From: Metabacillus dongyingensis
GTDB lineage: Bacteria; Bacillota; Bacilli; Bacillales; Bacillaceae
Length of the DNA stretch: 64,000 nt
Direction: 5' to 3'
Assembly: GCF_019933155.2 (NCBI RefSeq)
Contig: NZ_CP082944.1
Coordinates: 3,164,001-3,228,000 of the forward strand
In this document: positions 44,530 through 53,579 of the stretch, piece by piece
How positions within the stretch are numbered: the first letter of the stretch is position 1
Layout of the letters: the number at the start of each line of letters is the position of its first letter
Notes under the pieces: model-generated
Told to the model about the DNA's origin: nothing
The model's database searches: none
The model's input: only the letters and a program-made list of their open reading frames with translations
Position numbers and translations under genes: made by a program

Positions 44530-45300
44530 ATGGCAGTCATTTTGCCTCATATTGAAGATGCCAACTTAACGAATTATATTCCTCCGGCTGGAGAGTATGA
44601 ATTTTTTGCTGATGAAGCCCATTACGAAGATAAAGTGAAAGAATGGGGCCTGAGAGCAAAAAAAGAGTACTGGTATAAAGACCGAACCCATCAGAGGCTT
44701 GTGACTATAAAAGGGTATCAAACATTTGGTGACACCTCCTCTAATCATACAATCATCATTGAATTTCAGGACGGCAATCTTTCTTGTATCCACCCTGCTT
44801 ATTTAAAAGAAATGCAGTCCTCAAATTTCGGAAAAGAATTGAAACAGGAGCCTGAAGCTGAAAAAGCGGAACCTAAAGCTGAAGCTCCTGTCAAACCGGC
44901 GGAACCTGCAGTAGAGACAAAAGCTCCTGCCAAGCCTGCTAAGGAGAAAAAAGAAAAAACGGCCAAGCTTGTTCTGCCTGATGACAAAGTTCATTTTACA
45001 GGCAAAGTGAAGCAATTTGCCCTTAGCTGGAACCATTTTAATGAAGAAAATGATGAAGTGGTTGTAATTGAAGATTTGCGGATTGATGGAGATGAACCGA
45101 TTGAAGTCGGACTTGCCTGGTGTTCACACAGCAAAACACTGAAAAAGTTTGAATTGTCTCCTGGAGACGACCTCGATTTTAACGGAAAAATCGTAAAGAA
45201 GAGTCTTCCTAAAGGGAAAGATGTCGAAGACGAAGCATTTCTCCTAGATGTATCAGTCCCTTATAAAATCAACAATCCCTCTAAAATTGTGAAAAAGTAG
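44530..45300 (+). CDS. two-domain protein of unknown function with Ala/Pro/Lys linker
   Basis: The 256-residue soluble protein has an N-terminal globular part (about 1-95; EYWYKDRTHQRLVTIKGYQT, HTIIIEFQDGNLSCIHPAYL), a repetitive linker of about 50 residues rich in Glu, Ala, Pro and Lys (PAEPAVETKAPAKPAKEKKE), and a C-terminal domain rich in beta-strand patterns (VHFTGKVKQFALSWNHFNEE, LAWCSHSKTLKKFELSPGDD). There is no signal peptide. I do not recognise the family. GAGAGC before ATG 44530 marks the start. The linker suggests two tethered binding domains. Confidence 0.75.
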   Translation: MAVILPHIEDANLTNYIPPAGEYEFFADEAHYEDKVKEWGLRAKKEYWYKDRTHQRLVTIKGYQTFGDTSSNHTIIIEFQDGNLSCIHPAYLKEMQSSNFGKELKQEPEAEKAEPKAEAPVKPAEPAVETKAPAKPAKEKKEKTAKLVLPDDKVHFTGKVKQFALSWNHFNEENDEVVVIEDLRIDGDEPIEVGLAWCSHSKTLKKFELSPGDDLDFNGKIVKKSLPKGKDVEDEAFLLDVSVPYKINNPSKIVKK

Positions 45301-45328
45301 AAGCACACCGATTCCGGTGTGCTTTTTG
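45301..45328 (+). terminator. terminator of the two-domain protein gene
   Basis: A perfect 10-bp stem AAGCACACCG with its complement, an ATTC loop and a T-run immediately after the stop codon. Confidence 0.9.
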
Positions 45329-45355
45329 ATTTGGTTACAGCTTCTCAACCGATCT

Positions 45356-45558
45356 TCATCTTTTATCGACCGAATCTGATTCTGCAAAAGAAAAACCTTT
45401 TGCATCCAATGCTTCCTTAAGCTGCCTTATTACTTTCGGCCCCATGCCATGCAGCTGCTAGAGATCAATCTGTTCCAGTCCAGTATAAATATCCGGCACC
45501 TTCTAGCGACCGGCGTACAGGCTATGCTAATTTCAATGGCAGATTGCTGCCCTTGCAT
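45356..45558 (-). pseudogene. degenerate helix-hairpin-helix protein gene
   Basis: GAAGGAGG precedes an ATG at 45558, but the reading frame is broken. Segments in different frames read PVRRSLEGAGYLYWTG, LEQIDL, then LHGMGPKVIRQLKEALDAKG and FSFAESD. These match small DNA-binding-type HhH proteins (LxxLHGMGPKAIRxLKEAL). At least two frameshifts and several stops, including TAG between DL and QL, are present. It is a clear pseudogene. Confidence 0.7.
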
Positions 45559-45813
45559 TGGTAACCTCCTTCATTTAAATCCTTGGATCAAAAATTGACC
45601 TTATTGATTATTTCTCAGCAAATCCTATTTTCCCTTCATGCCCTTTATACACTGCGTGTTTTAAAATTTTATTACAACCCTCAGCTTAAATAATTATCAC
45701 GATTTAGAAAATAATAACGTTTAGAATAAGCCGCGAGGGGTATTTATGCTACATCAGTGTACTGGCAATACATACAGCGAACTTACTATTAATAATGAGG
45801 TGAAACCCAAACA

Positions 45814-46290
45814 ATGAAGAAGCAAAAGAAGATGAACAGAGGGATCATTACAGCTATCAGTGCAATTGCAATCGCACAAGGCCTTAAAGTATTTACTTAT
45901 AAAAGGCTGTCAGGAAAATGGGATATCAAACAGGTAATGACTACAGGCGGAATGCCAAGCTCGCATTCAGCAGGCGTTGCAGCACTTTCTTCTTACGTTG
46001 CCGCTAAAAATGGAACAACATCCATTGAAACAGCGATTGCGGTTATCTTTGGAATCATCGTGATGTATGATGCCCAGGGAATCAGACGCCACACAGGCGA
46101 AATTGCCAAGCTGATAAACGATATTGACGGCGAAATGGCTGTTATTTCGGAGCAGCTTCCTGGTCTAGGACATATTAAACGAACCGAAGAATTAAAAGAA
46201 GTTCTTGGCCATCAGCCTTTAGAGGTAGTAGGCGGAGCTGTTTTAGGGGTTTTGCTTGGACTGGCAAGCGCCAAGCTTGAAGATGCTTAA
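45814..46290 (+). CDS. divergent PAP2-family membrane protein (YuiD-like)
   Basis: The 158-residue protein, the same length as B. subtilis YuiD, has MTTGGMPSSHSAGVAALSSY and VMYDAQGIRRHTGE, the two conserved motifs of this phosphatase-related family, plus three or four hydrophobic segments. GAGGTG lies 11 bases before the ATG. The family is related to acid phosphatase/VanZ-like membrane enzymes; the substrate is unknown. A terminator follows. Confidence 0.9.
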   Translation: MKKQKKMNRGIITAISAIAIAQGLKVFTYKRLSGKWDIKQVMTTGGMPSSHSAGVAALSSYVAAKNGTTSIETAIAVIFGIIVMYDAQGIRRHTGEIAKLINDIDGEMAVISEQLPGLGHIKRTEELKEVLGHQPLEVVGGAVLGVLLGLASAKLEDA

Positions 46291-46297
46291 TCAAGAA

Positions 46298-46334
46298 AAA
46301 GACACCATTGACAATGATATTGGTGTCTTTTTTT
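46298..46334 (+). terminator. terminator of the YuiD-like gene
   Basis: AAAGACACCA pairs with TGGTGTCTTT and runs into a seven-T tract. Confidence 0.88.
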
Positions 46335-46524
46335 GCTGAAATAAATAGTTAGAACGCATTAGCATTATTTTAAAGTACAAAATCGATTTCAATAACATAT
46401 ATAATTTCTCTTCTTCTTTTAATAATGATGAAGACCGATTAAATAAGTCAGAATGACAGGAATTAGTTTTACACTCCAAACTTTTTTATTTTACTGTGAT
46501 TTCTTCTGCATAAAAATTTCATAA

Positions 46525-46559
46525 TAAAAAAAGAGAGCCGAATCTTAGTGATCGCTCTC
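46525..46559 (-). terminator. terminator of the sodC gene
   Basis: On the minus strand GAGAGC and GCTCTC pair around a 15-nt loop and are followed by seven Ts, 25 bp after the stop. Confidence 0.75.
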
Positions 46560-46583
46560 ATCAAAAATTCAATCAAGTTCTCT

Positions 46584-47210
46584 TTAGCTTTCGTCCACAC
46601 TTTTTATAACACCGCAAGCCTGCCTGTCACCTGCATCACCTGTTTTCATCGTTTCTTCATCTGGACCAGGTTTTCCTTCTGATTGATACCGGTCAGGAAT
46701 ATTTGCAGCGTTATCCGGATTTGCATGAACAATAATGGCTTTTTCCTGCTCCATTAACTGATCCATAGTTACTCTGTCAAATGCTGCTGAAAATTCTGCT
46801 TTGCCGTCTTCATTTACAAATAAAGAAGGCATATCCCCGGCATGCTCAGAGTGGGTGCTTTCATCAGGATTAAAGTGACCTTCAGCTGTTGTAAATGGAC
46901 CTCCTTCTGCATCAGGCTCGCAAACACCCTTTTCATGAATGTGGAAACCGTGATATCCAGGTTCGAGCCCTTCCATTTTTGCTTCAATAATCATTTGATT
47001 GTCATGCTCAGTGAACGCAACCGTGCCGACATTTTTATTTTCCGTATTCTTTACTTCAGCAATTGCGCCAGATTTCACCTCTTCATTAGCTGTTTTTGCA
47101 GCTTCTTCCATGTTTGTTTTTTCAGTATCCTCCATAGTCCCGTCTGAACATCCGATTGTCATCACCATTGCAAAAAATGGCAGCATCCATTTCAACCTTA
47201 TTTTTGACAT
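46584..47210 (-). CDS. sodC: Cu/Zn superoxide dismutase-like lipoprotein (YojM-like)
   Basis: The 208-residue protein has a signal peptide with the lipobox MTIGC, an acidic linker, and a SodC domain: GYHGFHIHEKGVC, GHFNP, HSEHAGDMPSL, IIVHANPDN and GDAGDRQACGV. These supply the histidine ligands, the bridging Asp and the disulphide cysteines. It would sit on the outer face of the membrane. In B. subtilis YojM activity is doubtful because a copper ligand is missing; here the two HxH histidines in FHIHE appear present. GGAGG precedes the ATG. Confidence 0.88.
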   Translation of the reverse strand: MSKIRLKWMLPFFAMVMTIGCSDGTMEDTEKTNMEEAAKTANEEVKSGAIAEVKNTENKNVGTVAFTEHDNQMIIEAKMEGLEPGYHGFHIHEKGVCEPDAEGGPFTTAEGHFNPDESTHSEHAGDMPSLFVNEDGKAEFSAAFDRVTMDQLMEQEKAIIVHANPDNAANIPDRYQSEGKPGPDEETMKTGDAGDRQACGVIKSVDES

Positions 47211-47341
47211 TCTCTCACTCCTCCTTACTATCTCTGTTCCACTTAAATGGGAAGGTAAACAATATCCGCCAAAGATGAGAGAATAGTCTGAAAAGAAGAT
47301 GATCCTTTAGTTCTTCTTCCTTTTACCTGATATAAAACTCT

Positions 47342-49207
47342 TTACCCTAGCTCCCGCTTAGCTATTTTTTCTAAAAGCATGTTTTTAAACCGTGCAACGT
47401 CCATTGCTTCTGAGCTCTTCCCGCCATGTACTCTTACATTCACAACATTTTTTTCAATTTCCTGATCTCCAATTACAGCCATATAGGGAACTCTGCTTTT
47501 TTGTGCCTTGCGAATTTTATAATTCAGTTTTTCGCTGCTCCTGTCTATGCATACTCTAAGCCCGCATTGTTCCAGTTGATTTTTCAGCTTTTCGGCTGAG
47601 TCAAGATGAACTTCAGCCACCGGGACTATCGCAGCTTGAACAGGTGCAAGCCATAATGGGAAGCTGCCGGCAAAATGCTCCATCAAGATTCCAAGAAATC
47701 TGTCTAGAGAGCCTGATATTGCCCTGTGAATGACAACAGGCCTTTGCTTTTCATTTTTTTCATCGATGTAGCTTAGATTAAATTTCTCAGGCATTTGAAA
47801 ATCGAGCTGCACTGTTGCACACTGATGGCTTCTTTTCATTGCATCTTTTATATGAAAATCGATTTTCGGACCGTAAAAGGCTCCATCACCTGCATTTAAT
47901 TGATAAGGAAGGCTTAAATCTTCAAGCACTTGTTTCAGTGATTGTTCGGCCTTCTCCCAAAGCTTATCAGAACCCATTGAGTTCAGGGGCCTAGTAGATA
48001 GTTCAACAGAATAATCAAAGCCGAAAGTACGATACACCTTGTCTATCTGTAGAAGCACACTTTTAATCTCATCTACAATCTGATCTGGCCGGACAAACAA
48101 GTGGGCATCATCCTGACAGAAAGTGCGGACTCGGAGCAGCCCATTCAGCGCTCCGCTGTATTCGTGCCGGTGAACCTGCCCGAATTCTGCAAGTCTGACG
48201 GGAAGGTCCCGATATGAATATAGCTGGTTTTTAAAAATCATCATGTGCCCCGGACAATTCATAGGCTTTAAAGCAAACTTCGCTTCATCCACATCCGAAA
48301 AATACATATTTTCATGATAATGATCCCAGTGCCCTGACTGCCTCCACAGCTTTTCATTCATCATTAATGGAGTCTGCACCTCACGATAGCCTGCTTCCCC
48401 TTGAACCTCTCGAAGAAAATTCTGCAGCTCATTTCTCATTAATTGGCCGTTTGGCAAAAAGAATGGCATACCAGGAGCCTCTTCTGAAAACATGAACAGC
48501 TCCATTTCTTTTCCAATCTTGCGGTGATCCCGCTTTTTTAGTTCCTCAAGCTCTTTTAAATGGAGTGCTAATTCTTTTTTACTTGAAAAGGCAATTCCTG
48601 AAATCCTCTGCATGACGATATTTTCTTTATCTCCCTTCCAGTAGGAACCGGAAACAGCATTTAACTTAAATGCTTTAATAAATTTTAATGAAGGCAAATG
48701 CGGCCCGCTGCATAAATCAATAAATTCTCCATGCTTACTAATGGGAATTAGGTTACGTTCCCTTTGTTCATGGATAAGCTCAAGTTTCAGTGCCTCACCT
48801 TGTTTAGAAAGAACAGCTTCGGCTTTTTCATATGGCAGTTTCAGCTGTTCAAGTTCCTGCTGTTCGTTCATTATTTTCAGCATTTCCTGTTCGATCATCG
48901 GCAGTTCTTCTTCCCTGATGCTGTGAGGCAGCTGAAACTCATAGTAAAACCCGCTGTCCTCATAAGAGCTGCTTCCCAAAATCGCCCCTTTATACAATCT
49001 CTTTACCGCCTGGGCAAGAACATATGAACAAGTATGATTCAAGAAAATATGACGTTCATCAGATTCACTTGTAATAAGCTCAACTTCTGAGATATCATCC
49101 ACAATGTCATGTAGACTTAAGACCTTTCCATTTACCTTCCCTCCTATTACTTTCTTATTTTCTTGATGGGAATTGGCCAAATCCTTCAACAAAATTTTAT
49201 TCTCCAT
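47342..49207 (-). CDS. thrZ: threonyl-tRNA synthetase, ThrZ-type
   Basis: The 621-residue enzyme has all class II catalytic motifs (RNELQNFLREVQGEAGYREVQTP, MNCPGHMMIF, RVRTFCQDDAHLF, HRAISGSLDRF) and the C-terminal anticodon-binding domain. The N-terminal TGS part is short. In the editing domain the HxxxH motif reads HTCSY, with His58 kept and the second His replaced by Tyr62, while Cys166 and His170 (LCSGPH) are kept. Editing may be weakened. Three tandem T-box leaders upstream match the known thrZ leader layout of B. subtilis, where ThrZ is a reserve enzyme induced on threonine starvation. Confidence 0.93.
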   Translation of the reverse strand: MENKILLKDLANSHQENKKVIGGKVNGKVLSLHDIVDDISEVELITSESDERHIFLNHTCSYVLAQAVKRLYKGAILGSSSYEDSGFYYEFQLPHSIREEELPMIEQEMLKIMNEQQELEQLKLPYEKAEAVLSKQGEALKLELIHEQRERNLIPISKHGEFIDLCSGPHLPSLKFIKAFKLNAVSGSYWKGDKENIVMQRISGIAFSSKKELALHLKELEELKKRDHRKIGKEMELFMFSEEAPGMPFFLPNGQLMRNELQNFLREVQGEAGYREVQTPLMMNEKLWRQSGHWDHYHENMYFSDVDEAKFALKPMNCPGHMMIFKNQLYSYRDLPVRLAEFGQVHRHEYSGALNGLLRVRTFCQDDAHLFVRPDQIVDEIKSVLLQIDKVYRTFGFDYSVELSTRPLNSMGSDKLWEKAEQSLKQVLEDLSLPYQLNAGDGAFYGPKIDFHIKDAMKRSHQCATVQLDFQMPEKFNLSYIDEKNEKQRPVVIHRAISGSLDRFLGILMEHFAGSFPLWLAPVQAAIVPVAEVHLDSAEKLKNQLEQCGLRVCIDRSSEKLNYKIRKAQKSRVPYMAVIGDQEIEKNVVNVRVHGGKSSEAMDVARFKNMLLEKIAKRELG

Positions 49208-49232
49208 GTTTAAACACTCCTTTTATAATATA

Positions 49233-49470
49233 AAAAACGCACTCATCCCTAAAATAGGGACGAGTGCGTTTACCCGTGGTTCCACCCAGCTTTCCATTCT
49301 AAAAAAAGAATGGCTCCAGCGCCATAACGCAGCGTCTGCGGCACGGCATTTCCTCCGTGCAGTTCCAAGGCGGTAAGTTCATTTTTCCGCATTAGGAAGT
49401 TCTCAGCTTTCCTTCCCTCTCTGTAAACCGGCAAAATGACTCATGTCCTTATCTGTACTTCTTTTATGAA
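49233..49470 (-). ncRNA. T-box riboswitch, unit 3 (gene-proximal)
   Basis: On the minus strand the unit contains the T-box GGGTGGAACCACGGG (49272-49287) followed by the terminator AACGCACTCGTCCC and its partner (49236-49270) with six Ts. It is a near copy of the two upstream units, with the same AGAATGG hairpin before the T-box. It controls read-through into thrZ in response to uncharged tRNA-Thr. Confidence 0.93.
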
Positions 49471-49714
49471 ATTAAAAAAACGCACTCATCCCTAAAATAG
49501 GGACGAGTGCGTTTACCCGTGGTTCCACCCAGCTTTCCATTCTAAAAAAAGAATGGCTCCAGTGCTTTAACGCAGCGTCTGCGGCACGGTATTTCCTCCA
49601 TGCAGTTCCAAGGCGGTAAGTTCATTTTTCCTGCATTAGGAAGTTCTCAGCTTTCCTTCCCTCTCTGTAAACCGGCAAAATGACTCATGTCCTTATCTGT
49701 ACTTCTTTTATGAA
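49471..49714 (-). ncRNA. T-box riboswitch, unit 2
   Basis: This is the middle copy, with its terminator at about 49477-49514 and T-box at about 49515-49530. It differs from the proximal unit at only a few positions (for example GCGCCATAACG versus GTGCTTTAACG on the plus strand). Confidence 0.93.
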
Positions 49715-49950
49715 ATTAAAAAAACGCACTCATCCCTAAAATAGGGACGAGTGCGTTTACCCGTGGTTCCACCCAGCTTTCCATTCTAAAAAAGAATGGC
49801 TCCAGTGCTTTAACGCAGCAACTGCGGCACGGCATTTCCTCCGTGCAGTATCAAGGCGGTAAGTTCATTTTCTGCGTTAGGAAGCTCTCAGCAATCCTTC
49901 CCTCTCTGAAAACCGTTTAAATGACTCATGTCCTTTTCATCACTTTTCAA
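49715..49950 (-). ncRNA. T-box riboswitch, unit 1 (promoter-proximal)
   Basis: The first copy transcribed, with its terminator at about 49720-49757 and T-box at about 49758-49774. It is slightly more diverged than the other two (GCAACTGCGGC versus GCGTCTGCGGC; GAAGCTCTCAGC). Three terminators in series predict very tight repression when threonine is plentiful. The upstream limit is approximate; no promoter was assigned. Confidence 0.9.
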
Positions 49951-50147
49951 ATAATTATTTTTGAGTTTACAATACATTCCATTATAATTCAACTATTATT
50001 TTACAATATTCATCGGATTTTTTTGTGTTCCTATTTTGGCGGGAAATCTTTGCGGAAAAATTCAAATGTCTCTCTTCTTTAAAAAACTCTTTCGGAATGA
50101 AGCAGCCCTCTATGATAATCTATTAGAGAAGCAAAGGAGCTGAGACG

Positions 50148-51146
50148 ATGATTATTACTGACAGAATCTATGGAGAGTTTAAAGTAGACGGCATTCTGGA
50201 AGAAATAATAAGAAGTAAACCGCTGCAAAGGTTAAAAGGCATTCATCAGGGCGGTGCAAGCTATCTGGTAAATCCAAATTGGAACGTGACCCGATACGAA
50301 CATTCCATTGGTGTCATGCTATTAATAAAAAAACTTGGCGGTTCTTTAAAAGAACAAATTGCCGGGCTGCTTCACGATATTTCCCACACTGCTTTTTCAC
50401 ATGTTATTGATTTTGTCATTGAAAATGATGAAGAAGATTACCACGAAAAAATAGTTAAAACTGTTATTGAGGGATCTGACATACCAAATATTCTCAATAA
50501 ATATGGCTATGATTATAAAGAAATCGTCCTCGATGATTCAGTATGGACCATTCTTGAACAGCCAGCTCCTAACTTATGTGCAGACCGTGTAGATTATACG
50601 CTTCGCGACATGAGCGCATATGGTCAAATCACTCCACTTGAGGTTAGGCTGTTTCTTGAGAATTTATCTGTAAAAGACGGAAAAATGATTCTTCATAACA
50701 TTGAAGCAGCAGAATGGTTTACAGAAACCTATTACAAAGAAGTCATTGATTTTTTTATGCATCCATTAAATATCTATGGCTATGATCTTTTAGTAAAAGC
50801 ATTAAAGGCCTCCTTAATGAAACAGGTCATAAACCTTGACGATCTGCTTCGAACAGACGATGAGGTAATGGATATTCTTCGCTCTTCTGAGGATCAAGAA
50901 ATCCTGTCTATCATTAGAAAAATTCACCCAGGGGTGATTGTTAAAGAAGATCCCTGCTCCTGGGATTTACATCGCAAAACAAAAATAAGGATTATTGATC
51001 CAGAAGTGCTGCATGAAGGCATCCTTTCAAATTCATCCGTCCTATCACAAAATGTCAGAGCAACAGGAAAAAAAATCTTAAAAAAAGCAGCAGAAGGATC
51101 GTTTGTTAGAATTGTATCAGATGAAAAAAAGGTAATAATCAGATAG
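50148..51146 (+). CDS. HD-domain phosphohydrolase (SAMHD1-like fold)
   Basis: The 332-residue protein has the HD motif set: RYEHSIGVMLL (H), LLHDISHTAFSH (HD plus extra histidines) and CADRVDYTLRDM (final D), as in SAMHD1/dGTPase-like HD enzymes. The start ITDRIYGEFKVD and LQRLKGIHQGGA also match this group. It probably hydrolyses nucleotides or nucleotide-like phosphates. AAGGAG precedes the ATG. It is monocistronic. Confidence 0.88.
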   Translation: MIITDRIYGEFKVDGILEEIIRSKPLQRLKGIHQGGASYLVNPNWNVTRYEHSIGVMLLIKKLGGSLKEQIAGLLHDISHTAFSHVIDFVIENDEEDYHEKIVKTVIEGSDIPNILNKYGYDYKEIVLDDSVWTILEQPAPNLCADRVDYTLRDMSAYGQITPLEVRLFLENLSVKDGKMILHNIEAAEWFTETYYKEVIDFFMHPLNIYGYDLLVKALKASLMKQVINLDDLLRTDDEVMDILRSSEDQEILSIIRKIHPGVIVKEDPCSWDLHRKTKIRIIDPEVLHEGILSNSSVLSQNVRATGKKILKKAAEGSFVRIVSDEKKVIIR

Positions 51147-51272
51147 TTAAAAGTCAATTTCCAATAGCTAGGTCTAAAAGAAATGAGATCATTAAATAGA
51201 TTTCAGATAGTTGGAACATGATTTCAGCGAGTTTGATAGCTGCCACAAATGCTTTTCAGCATTAAAATGAAA

Positions 51273-51300
51273 CAAAAAAACACCAATCCTATGATTGATG
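51273..51300 (-). terminator. terminator of the TIR-led gene cluster
   Basis: On the minus strand CATCAATC-ATAG-GATTGGTG is followed by seven Ts, just past the stop of the last gene. Confidence 0.78.
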
Positions 51301-51302
51301 CA

Positions 51303-51923
51303 CTAAGATGCAAAAAAAGTTTCGTTATTCTTATAAATCAAGTATCTCTGCAAGCCCCTTGTTTGTTCATAAGCATTTTCCGCATGTTTTTTAGCAGAAG
51401 TTTTGTTTCCTTGTTTATGAGAAACTTCTGAAAGAATGCTTTCTTTCATCCAGCCTTTAGGCAGCTGCTCTGCCAGTCTTTTCGCACCTTCATATTGTCT
51501 GGATTTAACTGCGATTAAGGCCTCATAATAGGTTCGGTAAACAGGCGGTTTGATAGAAACGGCATGTTTTTTAGCTTCGGATACATCGTTTCGATAGAGT
51601 GCAAATGTTGTATTCATTAGTGCCTGCCGGTGAGAGTTTTTGTATTTGGCATTAAATTTAGCCAGTGCCGCTTCTGCCTCATCGTCCAAGTTATTGGCAA
51701 TAGCATAATAAAAATGATACATCGGGTTTTTCTGATGCTTCAGGATGAATTTTTCAGATTTATGAACATCCTTTGAAAACAGAATCGGACTGATTTGGAC
51801 ATACATATACCAGCTCATCGAGATGATCAGCAGCAATGCAATCACATAGAATGGAGCCTGTATAAATCCGAGCAGAAAACATAACAAAAAAACAACTGAA
51901 TAAAATAGTACGTGCTGTTTCAA
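51303..51923 (-). CDS. membrane-anchored protein with TPR-like helical domain
   Basis: From a TTG at 51923 (AGAGGGGG upstream) the protein has about 206 residues: two hydrophobic helices at once (HVLFYSVVFLLCFLLGFI and YVIALLLIISMSWYMYV), then a cytoplasmic part with repeated helix pairs rich in Ala and Lys (AIANNLDDEAEAALAKFNAK, ALIAVKSRQYEGAKRLAEQL, AKKHAENAYEQTRG) like TPR repeats. An in-frame TTG at 51992 would add 23 polar residues and lacks a ribosome site. Function is unknown. Confidence 0.7.
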   Translation of the reverse strand: MKQHVLFYSVVFLLCFLLGFIQAPFYVIALLLIISMSWYMYVQISPILFSKDVHKSEKFILKHQKNPMYHFYYAIANNLDDEAEAALAKFNAKYKNSHRQALMNTTFALYRNDVSEAKKHAVSIKPPVYRTYYEALIAVKSRQYEGAKRLAEQLPKGWMKESILSEVSHKQGNKTSAKKHAENAYEQTRGLQRYLIYKNNETFFAS

Positions 51924-52005
51924 AAATGGTGCCCCCTCTTTATGTACTCTAACCTTATGATACTTATTAAAGAGGAAGGAATCAATGTGCAAAATGATGC
52001 AGCTC

Positions 52006-52815
52006 CTATTCTAAAAACCTTACAAGCTCTCGATTGAATTTCTCAAGCTCATCATAAAACAGACCGTGTCCGCTGTACTTAAAGGGAATAATCTCTGAAT
52101 CTTTTATCCCCTCATTCATAAGCTTCGCAAAAATAAACGGGCATATCTGGTCTTTCATTCCGTGGAAAATAGCGGCGGGTACGTTTATCTTTCCTAAATC
52201 CAAACGAAGATCCTCATCCCGGAGTGATACAGCAGTCAGAGCTGTGCCATGGCCTGAACCTTCAAGACCAAGATCCTGGAACCAGTTTTTAAAGCTGTCA
52301 GTAAGATACTTTGAAAAAAAGATTTGACCAAAACCAGATAGCATTTCCGGACGGTCCTTATAGGTTTGGTCTATCAATTTGTTTACCTCTGTTTTGGACA
52401 TGCCATAAGGATAATCTGGCCGCTTTGTGAAAGAAGGTGCTGCTGCTCCAAAAAGGACAAGTTTAGCTACTTGGTGTCCTGCATGACGGGCCATATAGCG
52501 AATCGCAATCGCCCCGCCCATTGAAAAGCCGGCTAATGTAATTTCTTTAAGCTTCAGGGAGTCTATCACTGCCAGAACATCATCTGCGAGTCTGTCATAG
52601 GAATAGCCGGTCCACGGCCTGTCTGACTTCCCAAAACCCCGAATGTCCATTGCAATGCACCTGAATCCAAGACGCGGCAGCTGGTTCACCTGATACTCAA
52701 ACATTTTATGATTAACGGGCCAGCCATGAATAAAAAAGATGACACGGCCATCTTTTGGGCCAATGTCCTCTACAAATAAATTGACATCTTCCTCTGCTCT
52801 TATATAATACCCCAC
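52006..52815 (-). CDS. alpha/beta hydrolase
   Basis: The 269-residue protein has the hydrolase fold motifs: FIHGWPVNHKMFEYQV with the oxyanion HG, DIRGFGKSDRPW, the nucleophile Ser in LAGFSMGGAIA, an acid near FHGMKDQICP and the His in YSGHGLFYDE. The start is GTG at 52815, supported by GGGGGAG. It follows the unknown-function gene by 50 bp. Esterase or haloperoxidase-like activity is likely; the substrate is unknown. Confidence 0.88.
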   Translation of the reverse strand: MGYYIRAEEDVNLFVEDIGPKDGRVIFFIHGWPVNHKMFEYQVNQLPRLGFRCIAMDIRGFGKSDRPWTGYSYDRLADDVLAVIDSLKLKEITLAGFSMGGAIAIRYMARHAGHQVAKLVLFGAAAPSFTKRPDYPYGMSKTEVNKLIDQTYKDRPEMLSGFGQIFFSKYLTDSFKNWFQDLGLEGSGHGTALTAVSLRDEDLRLDLGKINVPAAIFHGMKDQICPFIFAKLMNEGIKDSEIIPFKYSGHGLFYDELEKFNRELVRFLE

Positions 52816-52865
52816 GTTTCACTCCCCCTATAAAACCTTTTCTCATCTAAAAAAAGAGATGTTTA

Positions 52866-53552
52866 TTATGAGAAAAAGCCTTTTTGCTTATTTTTTTTCA
52901 GTGCAATATGGCTTGGATAATTCTGTTCTGTCATCGAAATCCAATCAGACACTTCTTTCAGCATGCCCTGTACTTCCTCACGGGTTAAGCCTTCCTCAGC
53001 TGCCCTGTACCAAATATCCTCCATAATCGAGCTTAAATTTCGTGGATAAGAAACATAATCATGACGGAGAACATAGCTTAGTATTGGTTCAGCATCCCGT
53101 CCGCCCTGTTCACTTTGAGACATGTGCTTGATTAGCCAGCCTTCCTCGTTGCGAAGCAAAGTATACCTGTCATGATGTCCCCATTTCCGAGTGAAAACAT
53201 CCAGATAAAAAGTTTCGCCAAGGGTTTGATCAACCGGCTCATCATTTGCATGTGTATCATCCAAATAATTCAAGAGCTCTTCAACTGGGCGAATATGATG
53301 ATAGAATTCCGGGTGCTCAGGCTTCAATCCCCTCAGACGGAGAGTTTCACGCTGAAGCTTCGGTTTTGGATCGAGCGTCATATGCAATTTGTGTGCTGCT
53401 TTCCCCATTTCTCCATACACTTTTTCAATCTTTTCGTAAGATTGTTTTTGCCGTTCTTCTCTAGTTAAATTAAGAAAATGCACAATGACATCCAGTTTCT
53501 CTTCTATTAGCTTTCTTATTTTTTTCTGCTCAGGACTTAGTTCAACTTTCAT
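52866..53552 (-). CDS. conserved hypothetical protein
   Basis: The 228-residue soluble protein starts MKVELSPEQKKIRKLIEEKL and is helical and charged at the N-terminus; its middle has LGETFYLDVFTRKWGHHDRY and HMSQSEQGGRDAEPILSYV. There is no signal peptide or membrane segment. GGAGG lies seven bases before the ATG at 53552. It lies 27 bp downstream of the TIR gene, so the two are almost certainly co-transcribed. I do not recognise the family. Confidence 0.75.
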   Translation of the reverse strand: MKVELSPEQKKIRKLIEEKLDVIVHFLNLTREERQKQSYEKIEKVYGEMGKAAHKLHMTLDPKPKLQRETLRLRGLKPEHPEFYHHIRPVEELLNYLDDTHANDEPVDQTLGETFYLDVFTRKWGHHDRYTLLRNEEGWLIKHMSQSEQGGRDAEPILSYVLRHDYVSYPRNLSSIMEDIWYRAAEEGLTREEVQGMLKEVSDWISMTEQNYPSHIALKKNKQKGFFS

Positions 53553-53579
53553 CGCCATACCTCCAATCAAATCAAGACC

